Positions 33,061 to 42,448 of a stretch of 64,000 bases of DNA are shown here, one piece after another (within the stretch, counting starts at the first letter, position 1; each line of letters opens with the position of its first letter). Made by a program: the position numbers and the translations under genes. The notes under the pieces were generated by a model. The model was not told the DNA's origin. It saw nothing but the letters and a program-made list of their open reading frames with translations, and made no database searches. Source of the stretch: Rhodopirellula sp. P2 (GTDB taxonomy: Bacteria; Planctomycetota; Planctomycetia; Pirellulales; Pirellulaceae); NCBI RefSeq assembly GCF_028768465.1, contig NZ_CP118225.1, forward strand, positions 1,903,001 to 1,967,000. Reading direction: 5' to 3'.

Positions 33061-34257
33061 TCAACACTTGGCAAGCGTCAATCGATTTGGCGCTGCATTC
33101 AGAAAAAGTTGGCGTTGAGACGTCGAGAAGTGGCGTGCGTTTTCGGTAAAGGCATTTGATCCGAAAGCTTCGTCAAGCCGCTGCAAGAAGTTTTTGGGCC
33201 GATGAAGATTCACCCGCAGCCCCAACCCCGCAGTTTCGATTGCGTCGGCTGTCAGACGCTGTTCCAGAAACAATGGGCAAGTGATCACAGCCATCCCCGA
33301 TAGAAGTGCCAAGGCGGACGTGCCATGATTTCCATTGTTGATGAGGTGGCGTTGGTTTTGGGCGGCTTTTTCGATCGGGACGAACCGGTCCTGAACCCGA
33401 ACCCACGCAGGATCGCAAGTTCGTAACAGGCTTGCGTCGACGCCATCAGGCACTAAATCAACGCGAACGCCACACTGGCGGAGCGCCGAGAAAAACAGCT
33501 CCCATGCCGGAAAAGGTTTGAGGTACGCAATTGCTGTCGCCCAGCGATCGCTTCGATTCATCGCGGACGATGCCGCTGGCCACACACCACAGTACCGAGC
33601 GTTGGGGCGAACGGGCGCGTAGGGGTCGAGCAACGCAACCGTGGCGATTCGGTCCTCTTCACAACCGTTGATGATCTCATGCCAACGATCAGGAGGGTTC
33701 AGGTCATTGGTTTGGCAGCCTGTTCGAATCCTTTCTCGCAGGCTTTCCCAGGCTGACTGGTTCGTCGTTGTGTGAGAGTCAGACGAGACATCCGACAAGG
33801 CGGGGATGGAAGCAGGGATTTCTGTTCGGGGAGCACATGTGTAACCGGTGCCAATTCGAAGGGTTGGAATGCCAAGCGTCCAGGCAACGAGCCCGGCAGT
33901 CACACCGAAGTCTTGCACCACCAGCTCCGGCCGGAGTTCGTGCATGCGATCCCGCCACCATCGAATCTGCTGGTTCGTTGCCGTCTGATCAAAGAAACCT
34001 AAGTTCCAAGCAATTTGCGACAGGCAATTTGGCAGTCGAAGTTGATCGCGTGGGCATCGCGGCCAGGCAGGTGACTCGATGACTGAAATGTTCGCATGAT
34101 TCAATTGATAAGTCGAAAGCAGGTTCCGAGTCCGCTTCGAATCACGAACGATCAACGTCAATTGATGGCCATCCTGGATCGCTTGACGGGCCAACGGGCT
34201 GAATCGCATGATGTGCCCGGAGCCTGATCCCCACTCCCAGGCGAAGGCAATTCTCAT
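33061..34257 (-). CDS. GT-B glycosyltransferase (MGT/GT1-like)
   Basis: A 398-aa protein starting at ATG 34257 within a 4-bp overlap with the upstream gene. It begins MRIAFAWEWGSGSGHIMRFS, a nucleotide-sugar glycosyltransferase N-terminus with a Gly-rich loop. The C-terminal sugar-nucleotide-binding domain shows HLINNGNHGTSALALLSGMA followed by VITCPLFLEQRLTADAIETA, which parallels the HGG...P...DQ signature of the UGT/MGT branch. The intervening LVVQDFGVTAGLVAWTLGIP is also typical. No leader or membrane segment is present. Coupled to a GT41-type protein upstream, it probably works on the same glycan or glycoprotein. Donor and acceptor unknown. Confidence 0.82.
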   Translation of the reverse strand: MRIAFAWEWGSGSGHIMRFSPLARQAIQDGHQLTLIVRDSKRTRNLLSTYQLNHANISVIESPAWPRCPRDQLRLPNCLSQIAWNLGFFDQTATNQQIRWWRDRMHELRPELVVQDFGVTAGLVAWTLGIPTLRIGTGYTCAPRTEIPASIPALSDVSSDSHTTTNQSAWESLRERIRTGCQTNDLNPPDRWHEIINGCEEDRIATVALLDPYAPVRPNARYCGVWPAASSAMNRSDRWATAIAYLKPFPAWELFFSALRQCGVRVDLVPDGVDASLLRTCDPAWVRVQDRFVPIEKAAQNQRHLINNGNHGTSALALLSGMAVITCPLFLEQRLTADAIETAGLGLRVNLHRPKNFLQRLDEAFGSNAFTENARHFSTSQRQLFLNAAPNRLTLAKC

Positions 34258-36719
34258 GGGACGCTCTCGCCAGGGCACCAGCTCCGATAGATTGTTTCTA
34301 GTTCGCGAGTCAACGCGGTCGGGTCCCTCAGTGGACTCGCAAGATAGCATTCGTAGACGGTCTGGCGAAGATCGGACAGGGCCTGCCGGTTGTGCATCAG
34401 TTCGACCGCGATCTCCGCGTATTCGTTGCTGGATTCGGCCACCAGTTCGTACAGTCCCATCCGCATCATCATCGCGGAGGTGGCGCGGTGAGCGTAATAC
34501 TCGCCACACTTCGATAGGATTGGAGTTCCCACCGAAAGGCATTCCAGGGATGTCATCGTGCCTTGATATGGAAATGAATCTAAGGCCAGGTCAACAGATC
34601 TCATGGACCGAAGGTGATCCACCATCGACTCGGCCCGGGTTCGATATTCGATTCGATGTGGCAAGACACCCTGCTCAGCAAACAAGCGGCGGAAGCGATC
34701 CGCAACGAATGGCACACCGTATCGATCCCCGTATTTCATCAGCAAAATCGCATCCGGAACACGACGGAGTATCTCGGCGACCGTTTCGATCATGGACGGG
34801 GATAATTTCGCAACGTTGTTGAATATCCCCAGTCGAGGCGGCTGTTCGGACCTCGATGCCCGATCAGGCGATTCCGTCATCAGTTCTTCCGCTATTTCTG
34901 GTGGCGTCCAAGCCAAGTGAGAGTTTGGCAAGTGAACCAACCGCTCCACATACAGCCGATCGGTTCGCCCCGGCGGGTCAGCCAAACGATCGGTCAGCCG
35001 ATAGTCCATTGTCTGAATCGCGGAGGTGTTGGGGTAACCCAAGTATGACGCTTGAACTGGGGCCGCTCGGCGACCGAGCATCCGCAATCGGTTGCCGCCT
35101 CCCGTGTATCCACCCAGGTCAATCAGTACATCGATCTGATCTTCACGGATCTGCGAAAGCAATCGACCGTCGGACCAGCCATGCGAATGGAGGAACTTGT
35201 CGGAAGCTTCCATCACGTCCTTGGTGATTGCATCGTGCTTCGAGCCATCGTGGTAAACGTGAACGCGAAAGGCTGGGCGGTCGTGCGACCACAGAATCGG
35301 TTTTATCAACTTGCCAACGGGATGCGTGTAGAAATCGGCTCCCAAGTAACCAATCGAAATTGGTTCGCCGGCTTTGCGAGGCCGGACATGAATCGTTTGA
35401 GGACGCTCGGTCAGTCGCATGCCAATTCGAAAGTGTTCGTTGCTGATTTCAGCTGGCGTCCAGCGATCGGAGTAATTCAGATAAAGCAACAAGTTGGCTG
35501 CTGCGCCCGTTTGATTGACATTCACATCGATCAATTGTTGAGCGAACGAAATCGCTTCTTCCACCGCCCCCGTGCCGGCGGATAGCAAGGCCAATTGGAA
35601 TAAGTTTTCAGTGTGTTGTGGTTCGCGGGCAGCGATCATTCGCCGCAACGGGATCGATTCATATTTTCGTCCCGCGCGGTCTAGCAACAGGCAAGCAAGA
35701 TGCAAGGCGGTGTTGCGTTCCGGGTGAGTGTTTGTCATGTCCGACAAGCCCGCCGCCAGCAAACCATCGGCAGCTTCGCCGGGGCACCCAATCCAGTCCA
35801 AAGCGTTAGCAAGCGAGATCCACGCCGCCAGGTCATCGGGGGTTTGCTGACAAGCGATCCGGCAACGCATGACACGTTCATCGTCGTCCTGTTCTTCAGT
35901 CGGCGTCGTCGCGTAGGGATTTTGCAAGGCCACTGAAACGGGACGCATCGGTTCCGGTAACGGGTAGCCAAGCAGACTCAAGGTTGCCAGGAAGTCTTCG
36001 TTCTCGCCCAATGATGACCAAACGACTGAGGAAACGGGCGGACGTGGTTTCCGTTGCAGATCTCGACGGCGAATCGACTCCGTCTCGCCCGTGACTTGAT
36101 CGTGGTCGGCAAAGTTCAGCTTCCACATCGGGTCATACGAAACGTTCAAGGCATCGCAGATCTCATGCAAGGCCGTTTCAGGAGAAGCAAAGAAGTCTTC
36201 GGCACGAAACCAGGGCATTTGCTGGACCGATTCGGCGAAGGCCCGAGTGCCCTTCCAAAACAGATTGTCATTCCAGGTGTCTGCCAATGCCCCCAGTCGT
36301 TTGCTATGCAGGTACTGATCCAACGGGTGGCACACCGTCGCGCAACGTAGTGGATTCTGGTTGCAACCCATCGTTTCGTTGCAGTCCCACACCGATGTTT
36401 CACGGGGCGATTGAAACGGGAAGCCGATCCAATCCAGATGCGACCAATCTCGAACCACCAGCGACCTTCCTCGTGAAGCAAGCCAACAATCCAGTTCGTC
36501 GAGTTGCTTGGTAAGGTTGTTGATCTGGCTTAGATCAAGTGGCGTCTGAGCCCGGTTGGGCGTCCAGCCAAACCAATCAACGGCTTGCCGGCGCGGATCA
36601 AATCGCTTTATCCCATCGGGATGTATCTCGCTGAGCATTGCGACGCCATCCATGCACCCCAAGCAGCGAGCAATCAGGGTGTCGTGTGACCCAGTCAGAT
36701 GATGCAGTAAACGCAACAC
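34254..36719 (-). CDS. Sulfotransferase-like / TPR / O-GlcNAc-transferase (GT41)-like protein
   Basis: An 821-aa protein. Residues 1-250 resemble a degenerate sulfotransferase domain (LTGSHDTLIARCLGCMDGVA, then MLSEIHPDG, and SLVVRDWSHLDWIGFPF). The family P-loop GxPRSGTT is not recognisable. About 285-440 are TPR-like helices (TPDDLAAWISLANALDWIGC; TENLFQLALLSAGTGAVEEA). From 450 the GT41/SPY catalytic domain follows: ISIGYLGADFYTHPVGKLIK, VLIDLGGYTGGGN, RRAAPVQASYLGYPNTSAIQ, DYRLTDRLADP, and LALDSFPYQGTMTSLECLSV. It would attach a sugar to proteins or glycans in the cytoplasm. ATGA overlap with the next glycosyltransferase couples their translation. The three-part architecture is unusual. 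Confidence 0.82.
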   Translation of the reverse strand: MLRLLHHLTGSHDTLIARCLGCMDGVAMLSEIHPDGIKRFDPRRQAVDWFGWTPNRAQTPLDLSQINNLTKQLDELDCWLASRGRSLVVRDWSHLDWIGFPFQSPRETSVWDCNETMGCNQNPLRCATVCHPLDQYLHSKRLGALADTWNDNLFWKGTRAFAESVQQMPWFRAEDFFASPETALHEICDALNVSYDPMWKLNFADHDQVTGETESIRRRDLQRKPRPPVSSVVWSSLGENEDFLATLSLLGYPLPEPMRPVSVALQNPYATTPTEEQDDDERVMRCRIACQQTPDDLAAWISLANALDWIGCPGEAADGLLAAGLSDMTNTHPERNTALHLACLLLDRAGRKYESIPLRRMIAAREPQHTENLFQLALLSAGTGAVEEAISFAQQLIDVNVNQTGAAANLLLYLNYSDRWTPAEISNEHFRIGMRLTERPQTIHVRPRKAGEPISIGYLGADFYTHPVGKLIKPILWSHDRPAFRVHVYHDGSKHDAITKDVMEASDKFLHSHGWSDGRLLSQIREDQIDVLIDLGGYTGGGNRLRMLGRRAAPVQASYLGYPNTSAIQTMDYRLTDRLADPPGRTDRLYVERLVHLPNSHLAWTPPEIAEELMTESPDRASRSEQPPRLGIFNNVAKLSPSMIETVAEILRRVPDAILLMKYGDRYGVPFVADRFRRLFAEQGVLPHRIEYRTRAESMVDHLRSMRSVDLALDSFPYQGTMTSLECLSVGTPILSKCGEYYAHRATSAMMMRMGLYELVAESSNEYAEIAVELMHNRQALSDLRQTVYECYLASPLRDPTALTRELETIYRSWCPGESVP

Positions 36720-36735
36720 GTGCTCTCAACCAACC

Positions 36736-37749
36736 TTAAAACGGAGGAAGGCGTCGCGACCATCGCTCCCAATCGGCCTCAGCATCCTCTTGACTCATTC
36801 CGAGGTCTTCAAGTCGTTTCATTAAACTGTCAAACGCTGCCTTCTGTGTTGCTGGCATGTATTCCCGACGCTCAGCTGCCCGAACCATCGAGTGCATAGG
36901 GCCAATCGACTTCTTCTCCCGTATTCTTGGATCTGCGTCCAGGTCCAACAGAACGTGTGCCACTTCGTATTGACCGTAAGCGCTGATTGCATGGGTCAAC
37001 GGTGACGACCCCATGGTATCGACTGCATCGATGTCGGCTCCATGTTCGGCCAGCGTAAGCAATCGAGACTTCACGTTCCCTCCGCCGAACAAAATCAATT
37101 CGTGGATGACCGGATCTCCCCAACGGTCCGTGATGTTTGCATCACCACCATTGGACATCACCAAATTGAATTGTTTTTGAAATTCGCTTTTGGCGCTGAG
37201 CCAGGTGACGGATTCGCCTTGCTCAAAAGCTGACGGGATTCCCAGATCTCCAGTGAGCTTGACGTTTGGATCGGCACCGGCCACAAGCAGCATCTCAAAC
37301 CGCTCGGGTTCGTTGTCAAAGTACGCCCACAGCAGTGGGGTGGCATTGTCGCGCCCCTTTGCGTTCACATCGGTACCGATGTCAATCAAACGCTGCATCT
37401 CGGCTGTATCATTCTTCTCGATGGCCTCGCATAGCTTGATTACTTCAGGATCGTCAAAGAAATCCTTTGCGTTCAAGCCGAACTTCTCGTGGAAGGTGCG
37501 TTTGGAAGACAAGTTCTTAGCAAGCTGAGAGGCTTCATTGCATCCCGAGGATACAAGGCAAACTGCGAGAGTGAAAATTGCTGGCCAGCCAAAAGGCGTG
37601 CAGGACCTGCGCAGGTAAGCGGGGATGCTTGGGTTTAATCGCGTGAGCCGTTTGGACGCTCGCCCCGGTTGTGCGTGCGAAACGTGGCTGGCGCCAAACG
37701 GATCACCTCGCCGAAGACACCTGCGTACTTGCTTAGAATTCGTAACCAT
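36736..37749 (-). CDS. Ankyrin-repeat lipoprotein (start uncertain)
   Basis: The C-terminal ~240 residues carry ankyrin repeats (about 110-290): DTAEMQRLIDIGTDVNAKGR, RFEMLLVAGADPNVKL, SRLLTLAEHGADIDAVDTMG and SSPLTHAISAYGQYEVAHVL. A lipobox-like leader (FTLAVCLVSSGC, Cys about 70) suggests an outer- or inner-membrane lipoprotein. The visible frame reaches ATG 37749, but its first ~40 codons are read through a family A repeat (37643-37735) and overlap the next gene's stop. The true start is probably just downstream of that repeat; no ATG/GTG is well placed there. Binding partner unknown. It lies 17 bp upstream of the GT41 gene, so co-transcription is possible. Confidence 0.75.
   Translation of the reverse strand: MVTNSKQVRRCLRRGDPFGASHVSHAQPGRASKRLTRLNPSIPAYLRRSCTPFGWPAIFTLAVCLVSSGCNEASQLAKNLSSKRTFHEKFGLNAKDFFDDPEVIKLCEAIEKNDTAEMQRLIDIGTDVNAKGRDNATPLLWAYFDNEPERFEMLLVAGADPNVKLTGDLGIPSAFEQGESVTWLSAKSEFQKQFNLVMSNGGDANITDRWGDPVIHELILFGGGNVKSRLLTLAEHGADIDAVDTMGSSPLTHAISAYGQYEVAHVLLDLDADPRIREKKSIGPMHSMVRAAERREYMPATQKAAFDSLMKRLEDLGMSQEDAEADWERWSRRLPPF
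37643..37735. repeat. Palindromic intergenic repeat, family A copy 2
   Basis: GTGAGCCGTTTGG at 37643 pairs with CCAAACGGATCAC near 37694-37706, and the tail GACACCTGCGTACTTGCTT is shared with copy 1 (2280-2372). The tail touches the stop codon of the lipase gene at 37733. The element also lies in the presumed 5' end of the ankyrin gene. Confidence 0.8.
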
Positions 37750-40700
37750 AAATATCCCATCCCGTGTTCTCGTCGAACATCAAGCCATACTGATAGTAGA
37801 GGGTCGTGTGAGCAATGCCCATTTTGTAGCCAAGCTTGCCCATGTTTAGGAAAATGGTTCCCCAGCCGACACCACTGACAAGTTGAGCGGTGAGGATGCC
37901 GGTTTGAATTGCCACTTCCAGATCGATCGGGCCATCCATCAGGTGCCGTTCACCGATGGCATTTTGCAGTGGTGTGTTGTCTTGAACGAAACTCAAGAGG
38001 TCAAAGTCCAGGTAATAGGCTTGTATCAAACCCGCACCGTTTGCATGGTATCTGCCGAGTGACCCTGGAACGATTTCCTGTCGTGGATTGAGTAATTCGC
38101 CTTCGTTGTTTCGTGCCAATAACGTTTCTTCAAGCAATCCGGCCGCGTTGAAGGTGTCGGCAGGAAGTGCTGCGACCACAGAAGCGGCGGTTGCAAGTCC
38201 TCCGCCCAGCGAGTGGCCTGTGGTGATGGTGTTGCGAGCCAGGTCTTCGTTTCTTCCGATTGCGTCTGCGATTTCGATGGCGGCAGTGTATTGACGAGAA
38301 TGCTGACCGAGTCCTTGCCAAATGTCATCAATGATGTCGTAGGCGTCGTTCGTGCCGGCAAATGCCAAGACGTACTGAAGCGTTATATGATTCAAGTAGA
38401 CCTCGGCTTGGAAGCCAGGGATGCCGGAAGAATCACCAATCTTGGCGACAATCGCACCCGGCAATCCCATCTCGATCAGTTCCGCCGCTGACAACTTCTT
38501 CAACGCGAAGCGACCCCCATCCGACCCGTAAACCGCTTCGGATGCCATTGCACTTTGCAATGCTCGAGTGCTTTGCAGATGGGGGTAGAACGAGTCCGGT
38601 TCGACGAGCATGTACTTCACTTCGTCGGAGACGTCCACGCCCTGCAGTCCAGCCATCACGACATTGATGCGGTCGTCGGGTTTGCCTCCTTCATCAACTC
38701 CTTTTTTCACTTGATGACGGTCGAACGGATTGATGGCCTCGATGAATACTGTGAAGGCACCGGTTGCGGGGTTGTAGCCCAGGTCGGCCAACGTCAATTC
38801 ATCATTGTCATAGATGCGATTCCCTCCATCCGCGATCGCACCTGGGGTTCGGTTCGGGGCACCTTTCCTGGCGTTCCATAGATGCATTTCTCCCGATTGA
38901 CCAATGGCCCCAAATTCGATCGTCGCTTTCAAGGCCGGGTCGTTGACATCCAGTCCCGCCGGCAATCGGACACGCACGGGGGTGTAATCCGATGCCGTCG
39001 GGAACACCAATTTCCCCAGTCCAAACTCATTGGCTTCCAGGTATTCTTCCGTTTCACTGTTGTCCGGCAGATCCAGTCCGTTGTTGTTGTCGCTGTCGAT
39101 ATCGACATCGATGCCCCACACAATCAAGTCATTGTGCCCCAGTACGATGCTGGTGGGAGTCCATGCTGGACGAGGGTTTTGCTCTCGTTCAGCGAACGTT
39201 TGTTCGAACGCTCGCCACGCCATTGTGAGTCGAGTTTTGCCTACGCCGAGGCCTTCGACGAACACCGAACTTCGTCCGTCGTAGGGAATCCCTGCTCCGA
39301 TGTCCAAGGGCGTGTCCTCATCCCGGTTGGGAAGGATGCGGTTATCCTTGTCGCGGGTATCCCACAGTCGGATGCGGTTCTCGTCGTAGTGCAGAACCAG
39401 TTCCCCTGTGGCCGGTTCGGTGAAACTGCCCGTTAAGCCATCGAGAGACAGGAAAATCAGGTCATCGTCGGAGAAGCCACTGTCCAGCAAGTCATCGACT
39501 TCGTTTTGATTGTCGTCATCGTTGTTTCGCAATAGATCATCGGCTTGAATGATGTATTGGGCGGTTCCCAAGTCATCATCAAACAAGTTGATCGTGGCTG
39601 GTAGCAGGTCTCCTTCATTGCCCGACAGCACACGTTCGAGAGAGACAGATTTGTGGTGGGTGGGAACGTAGTCGTTCGCCATCTCATCGACTTGATCCCA
39701 CGCCTCTGTGGTGACGCCATCGGCCCAGTGCACGATGGCGCGATGCGAGTCAAAAACGCCTTCGTCGAAGACGCTGACTTGCAGCCTGGCGATCGATTTC
39801 CCCGAATCATTGACGCCATAGTTGACACTTGGGCGACCGGAAAACTGCGGGTCGATATTCAGTACGGGAGCAGAGGAGTTCTGAACCCTTTCGAGTTCCA
39901 TTTCGATTTTGATTTCATCCTCGGGTTGCCCATTTCCTGGTGATGGGCCGTCGTCCGGCACTGGGAACGAAACGTAAAAGCCAGTGTAGTAGTCGTAGGA
40001 TTCGGTGGGGTCCCGAATCCAACCGGGCCCGTAATTCCTGACTTGAACGATTTCGTTTTCGTCGAAGGCACCGTCTGCATTTAGATCCGCTCGAATGGTC
40101 AGTGTTGGGACGATGCCAGGAAACGGGTTTTGGTAATCGTCGATCGGACCATCAATATGGCCTCCGATTTCAAGCCACTGTCCTTCACGAACTGAGTGGA
40201 TTGTCGGATTTTCAGAAGTCATGTCTCCGCCGAAGACTCCGATTCGTGTTGCCACAACCTCGTAAGTCTCGGGTTGGTCGGGATGCTCGTTTTGGTCAGG
40301 GTTGCTGCCACCGGACGATTCTGTGCCATCCGACCCAGACGGGTCGGATGGCGGATTGGGTGCGGGCAGCGGGGGATTCGGATCGGAAGGTGATTGCGGA
40401 CCTCCGCTGGTCGGTCCATTGCCGGTTCCGTCTGACTCGTCCGGTGCATCGGTTTCCCCGGTTCCACTTGTGCCGGATGGACTGTCTCCGGTCACACCGC
40501 CACCGCCTGTCTCACCACCCCCCGTCCCACCATCGCCGGTGTTTCCACCCGTTGGATCGCCCCAAGGGTTGCTGCCTGAATCCGTGCTAGACGGACTTTC
40601 ATCTTCACCGTCGTCGTCGCTCGGTTGCGATCCATCACCGCCATTGGAACCGCCCCCAGATCCCCAGGGGTGGTCGGGCCCCCAAGGATTCGTTGAACCT

Positions 40701-41497
40701 CCTGATGAACTGTTGTCAGAAGGACTGGTGCCACCATCGGTTGGCGAGCAGCGTTGGTAAAAGCAGTGGTTGCTTGTCGTCCCGTGACTGGATCCGTTTG
40801 GATCGTTCGAAGAGGAACCGTCGCCCGTTTGCCCTTCATTGTGGTCTTCGGCACATCGAACGTTGTAGTCGCATGCGCCTGATGTGGGTGACCAAGGAAC
40901 CGCATCTTCGCTCCAAACAGCATCCTCACTCGAATACGGGTCGATTCGTTCATACGAGGGGATATTGACGGACAGATGCTGGATCACAACCTCCCAATCC
41001 GACTGGTCAACTTGTGAATCTTGATTCAAGTCGTACTCCATCGGACGGGCTTCGGACGGAAGCTGGTTCAAAGCATTTGCGATCAACAAGCTATCAAGCG
41101 TTGTCAGTGATCCGTCGCCGTTGACATCTCCGAGAACGACGTTGCCAGACATGCCGGCGTCGTTCGCCGCAAACTGCTCGCCCTCTTCGTTATCGCTCTC
41201 ACCGGGTGAAGCAATTTCGGCGGGCACGGTCGCACCAGCGGTGTACTGCATTGCGGAAGCGGAGTCCCCTGCCAGCATTTCTCGCGGCTGAAGCGTTTCC
41301 ATCCGGAGGGAACGTTGCTTGGGAATCAAGTCTCGATTGCCGCTTCGTTCAGCGGTGGCGGACGCGGTCAGGTTTCGGAGAGAAACTGCAACCCGCTTCC
41401 AGCCGGTTTGACCTGAGGACCATCGAGAGTGACTGTCGGCATTCATGTCATTTCCACCTGCGAGTAAGATTCTCAGGGAACGCATGTCTCCGCTCAT
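37733..41497 (-). CDS. Giant LEPR-XLL-like protein with dockerin-like module and class 3 lipase domain
   Basis: A 1254-aa secreted-type protein. Residues 64-78 read LRMETLQPREMLAGD, close to the LEPRxLL N-terminal motif of very large planctomycete surface proteins; a classical leader is absent. About 120-180 form a dockerin-I-like pair of calcium-loop repeats (LGDVNGDGSLTTLDSLLIAN; DLNQDSQVDQSDWEVVI). About 200-410 is Gly/Ser/Pro/Asp-rich linker. The middle (420-950) has beta-sandwich-like strands and many Asp-rich loops. Residues 1020-1130 are a class 3 lipase: YVLAFAGTNDAYDIIDDIWQ and TTGHSLGGGLATAAS (nucleophile Ser 1096). The catalytic His is not located with certainty. Length and linker suggest a surface-anchored ester hydrolase. 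Confidence 0.85.
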   Translation of the reverse strand: MSGDMRSLRILLAGGNDMNADSHSRWSSGQTGWKRVAVSLRNLTASATAERSGNRDLIPKQRSLRMETLQPREMLAGDSASAMQYTAGATVPAEIASPGESDNEEGEQFAANDAGMSGNVVLGDVNGDGSLTTLDSLLIANALNQLPSEARPMEYDLNQDSQVDQSDWEVVIQHLSVNIPSYERIDPYSSEDAVWSEDAVPWSPTSGACDYNVRCAEDHNEGQTGDGSSSNDPNGSSHGTTSNHCFYQRCSPTDGGTSPSDNSSSGGSTNPWGPDHPWGSGGGSNGGDGSQPSDDDGEDESPSSTDSGSNPWGDPTGGNTGDGGTGGGETGGGGVTGDSPSGTSGTGETDAPDESDGTGNGPTSGGPQSPSDPNPPLPAPNPPSDPSGSDGTESSGGSNPDQNEHPDQPETYEVVATRIGVFGGDMTSENPTIHSVREGQWLEIGGHIDGPIDDYQNPFPGIVPTLTIRADLNADGAFDENEIVQVRNYGPGWIRDPTESYDYYTGFYVSFPVPDDGPSPGNGQPEDEIKIEMELERVQNSSAPVLNIDPQFSGRPSVNYGVNDSGKSIARLQVSVFDEGVFDSHRAIVHWADGVTTEAWDQVDEMANDYVPTHHKSVSLERVLSGNEGDLLPATINLFDDDLGTAQYIIQADDLLRNNDDDNQNEVDDLLDSGFSDDDLIFLSLDGLTGSFTEPATGELVLHYDENRIRLWDTRDKDNRILPNRDEDTPLDIGAGIPYDGRSSVFVEGLGVGKTRLTMAWRAFEQTFAEREQNPRPAWTPTSIVLGHNDLIVWGIDVDIDSDNNNGLDLPDNSETEEYLEANEFGLGKLVFPTASDYTPVRVRLPAGLDVNDPALKATIEFGAIGQSGEMHLWNARKGAPNRTPGAIADGGNRIYDNDELTLADLGYNPATGAFTVFIEAINPFDRHQVKKGVDEGGKPDDRINVVMAGLQGVDVSDEVKYMLVEPDSFYPHLQSTRALQSAMASEAVYGSDGGRFALKKLSAAELIEMGLPGAIVAKIGDSSGIPGFQAEVYLNHITLQYVLAFAGTNDAYDIIDDIWQGLGQHSRQYTAAIEIADAIGRNEDLARNTITTGHSLGGGLATAASVVAALPADTFNAAGLLEETLLARNNEGELLNPRQEIVPGSLGRYHANGAGLIQAYYLDFDLLSFVQDNTPLQNAIGERHLMDGPIDLEVAIQTGILTAQLVSGVGWGTIFLNMGKLGYKMGIAHTTLYYQYGLMFDENTGWDIYGYEF

Positions 41498-41766
41498 TCG
41501 AACGGCGATCTACCCACAGTAGGGGGCTCAAGGGGGCCCGTCAAGTTTTTTTGGGCAGGCGGTTCGTTCCGATCGAGGTGATCTCGGGCGTTCGACGGCC
41601 CCCGGAGGGGCCGTTGAACTGGAGCGGCATCGATCTCTGCAGTCGCAGTTTTCTGACGACCGAATGGTGTTGGAGATCGACCTTGGTTTTCGAGTCCACA
41701 AAGAGCGAGAGCAGGTAGATAGTGTCAGCGTTCGATGAGGAGCGATCGCCAGCAATCCCGAAGCCA

Positions 41767-41999
41767 GGAGCAAGGCTCTCTCTGTCCTGGCGGAGACATT
41801 GGCGGACGGTGCTCAGTGGGAGCGACTGCAAGCCGCGATCGTGCTCGACGAGATCGATGAGAAGGCGTTGCCGGTCATCAATTCGATGCAAGAAGCACTC
41901 GAGCCAAGGCAAGAGTTCTACGCCGATGGCAAGTACACCGTCCGCGTGATCAACCGCGCTCTCAATGAACTCAACGGCACCAATCACACGGTCAAATAG
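41767..41999 (+). pseudogene. Duplicated 3' fragment of the sulfatase gene
   Basis: From about 41767 to the stop at 41999 the sequence matches the end of the sulfatase gene (about 32706-32936) nearly base for base. The reading is ADGAQWERLQAAIVLDEIDE, KALPVINSMQEALEPRQEFY and ADGKYTVRVINRALNELNGT. Only a few substitutions (D to N, R to Q, H to R, H to N) differ. No sulfatase catalytic domain is present upstream, where 41498-41766 shows only a short hairpin (GGCCCCCGGAGGGGCC, about 41600) and no gene. Homology continues past the stop into the GGGCA repeat and family B hairpin. It is a non-functional remnant of a duplicated or truncated paralogue. Confidence 0.85.
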
Positions 42000-42008
42000 C
42001 CGGCGAGA

Positions 42009-42366
42009 TCGAAGGGCAGGGCGGGACGAACAACGGTCTCGGGGCTTCCACCCCGAGCTACTGATGCCGGCCCCATCCGGGGCGAACGTGCCTGCATGGC
42101 TCCGGAGGAGTCCGCGTTCTTAGCTCGGGGTGGAAGCCCCGAGAACATTGGCGGAGATCACAACGCCGCCCCGGATGGGGCCGTCGAAATGCATCTCACG
42201 TCAGGTGGGTTGCGGTCGCGTTGCTCTCGCGAGAGTTCCACCCACGTATCCCATTGGCAGGCACGCTGCTCGCGCTCACCTGGTCCTTTCACCGCTCCGC
42301 GGTGGCTTTGATGCGGCGATCCTGAAGGGGGTGTGAGCAGGTAGCCGTGGGGCGCGTCACGCACCG
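42009..42366. repeat. Family B hairpins and intact family E repeat
   Basis: 42009-42190 contains GGGCAGGGCGGGAC, CTCGGGGCTTCCACCCCGAG, CCCCATCCGGGGCG and a mirrored set (GGGGTGGAAGCCCCGAG; CGCCCCGGATGGGGCC), so the region is a large inverted repeat. 42286-42366 (TTTCACCGCTCCGCGGTGGC to GGTAGCCGTGGGGCGCG) is the intact version of the element split by the IS at 29327-29355/30630-30690. No gene is seen between 42000 and 42448. Confidence 0.8.
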
Positions 42367-42448
42367 ACGGATCGCGGTTGGGTTATCATTCGGCGGACGA
42401 GTTCTTTCCTGTTGGGGCCGATGTTCTTCCACCGTCGAGAGTTGAATC

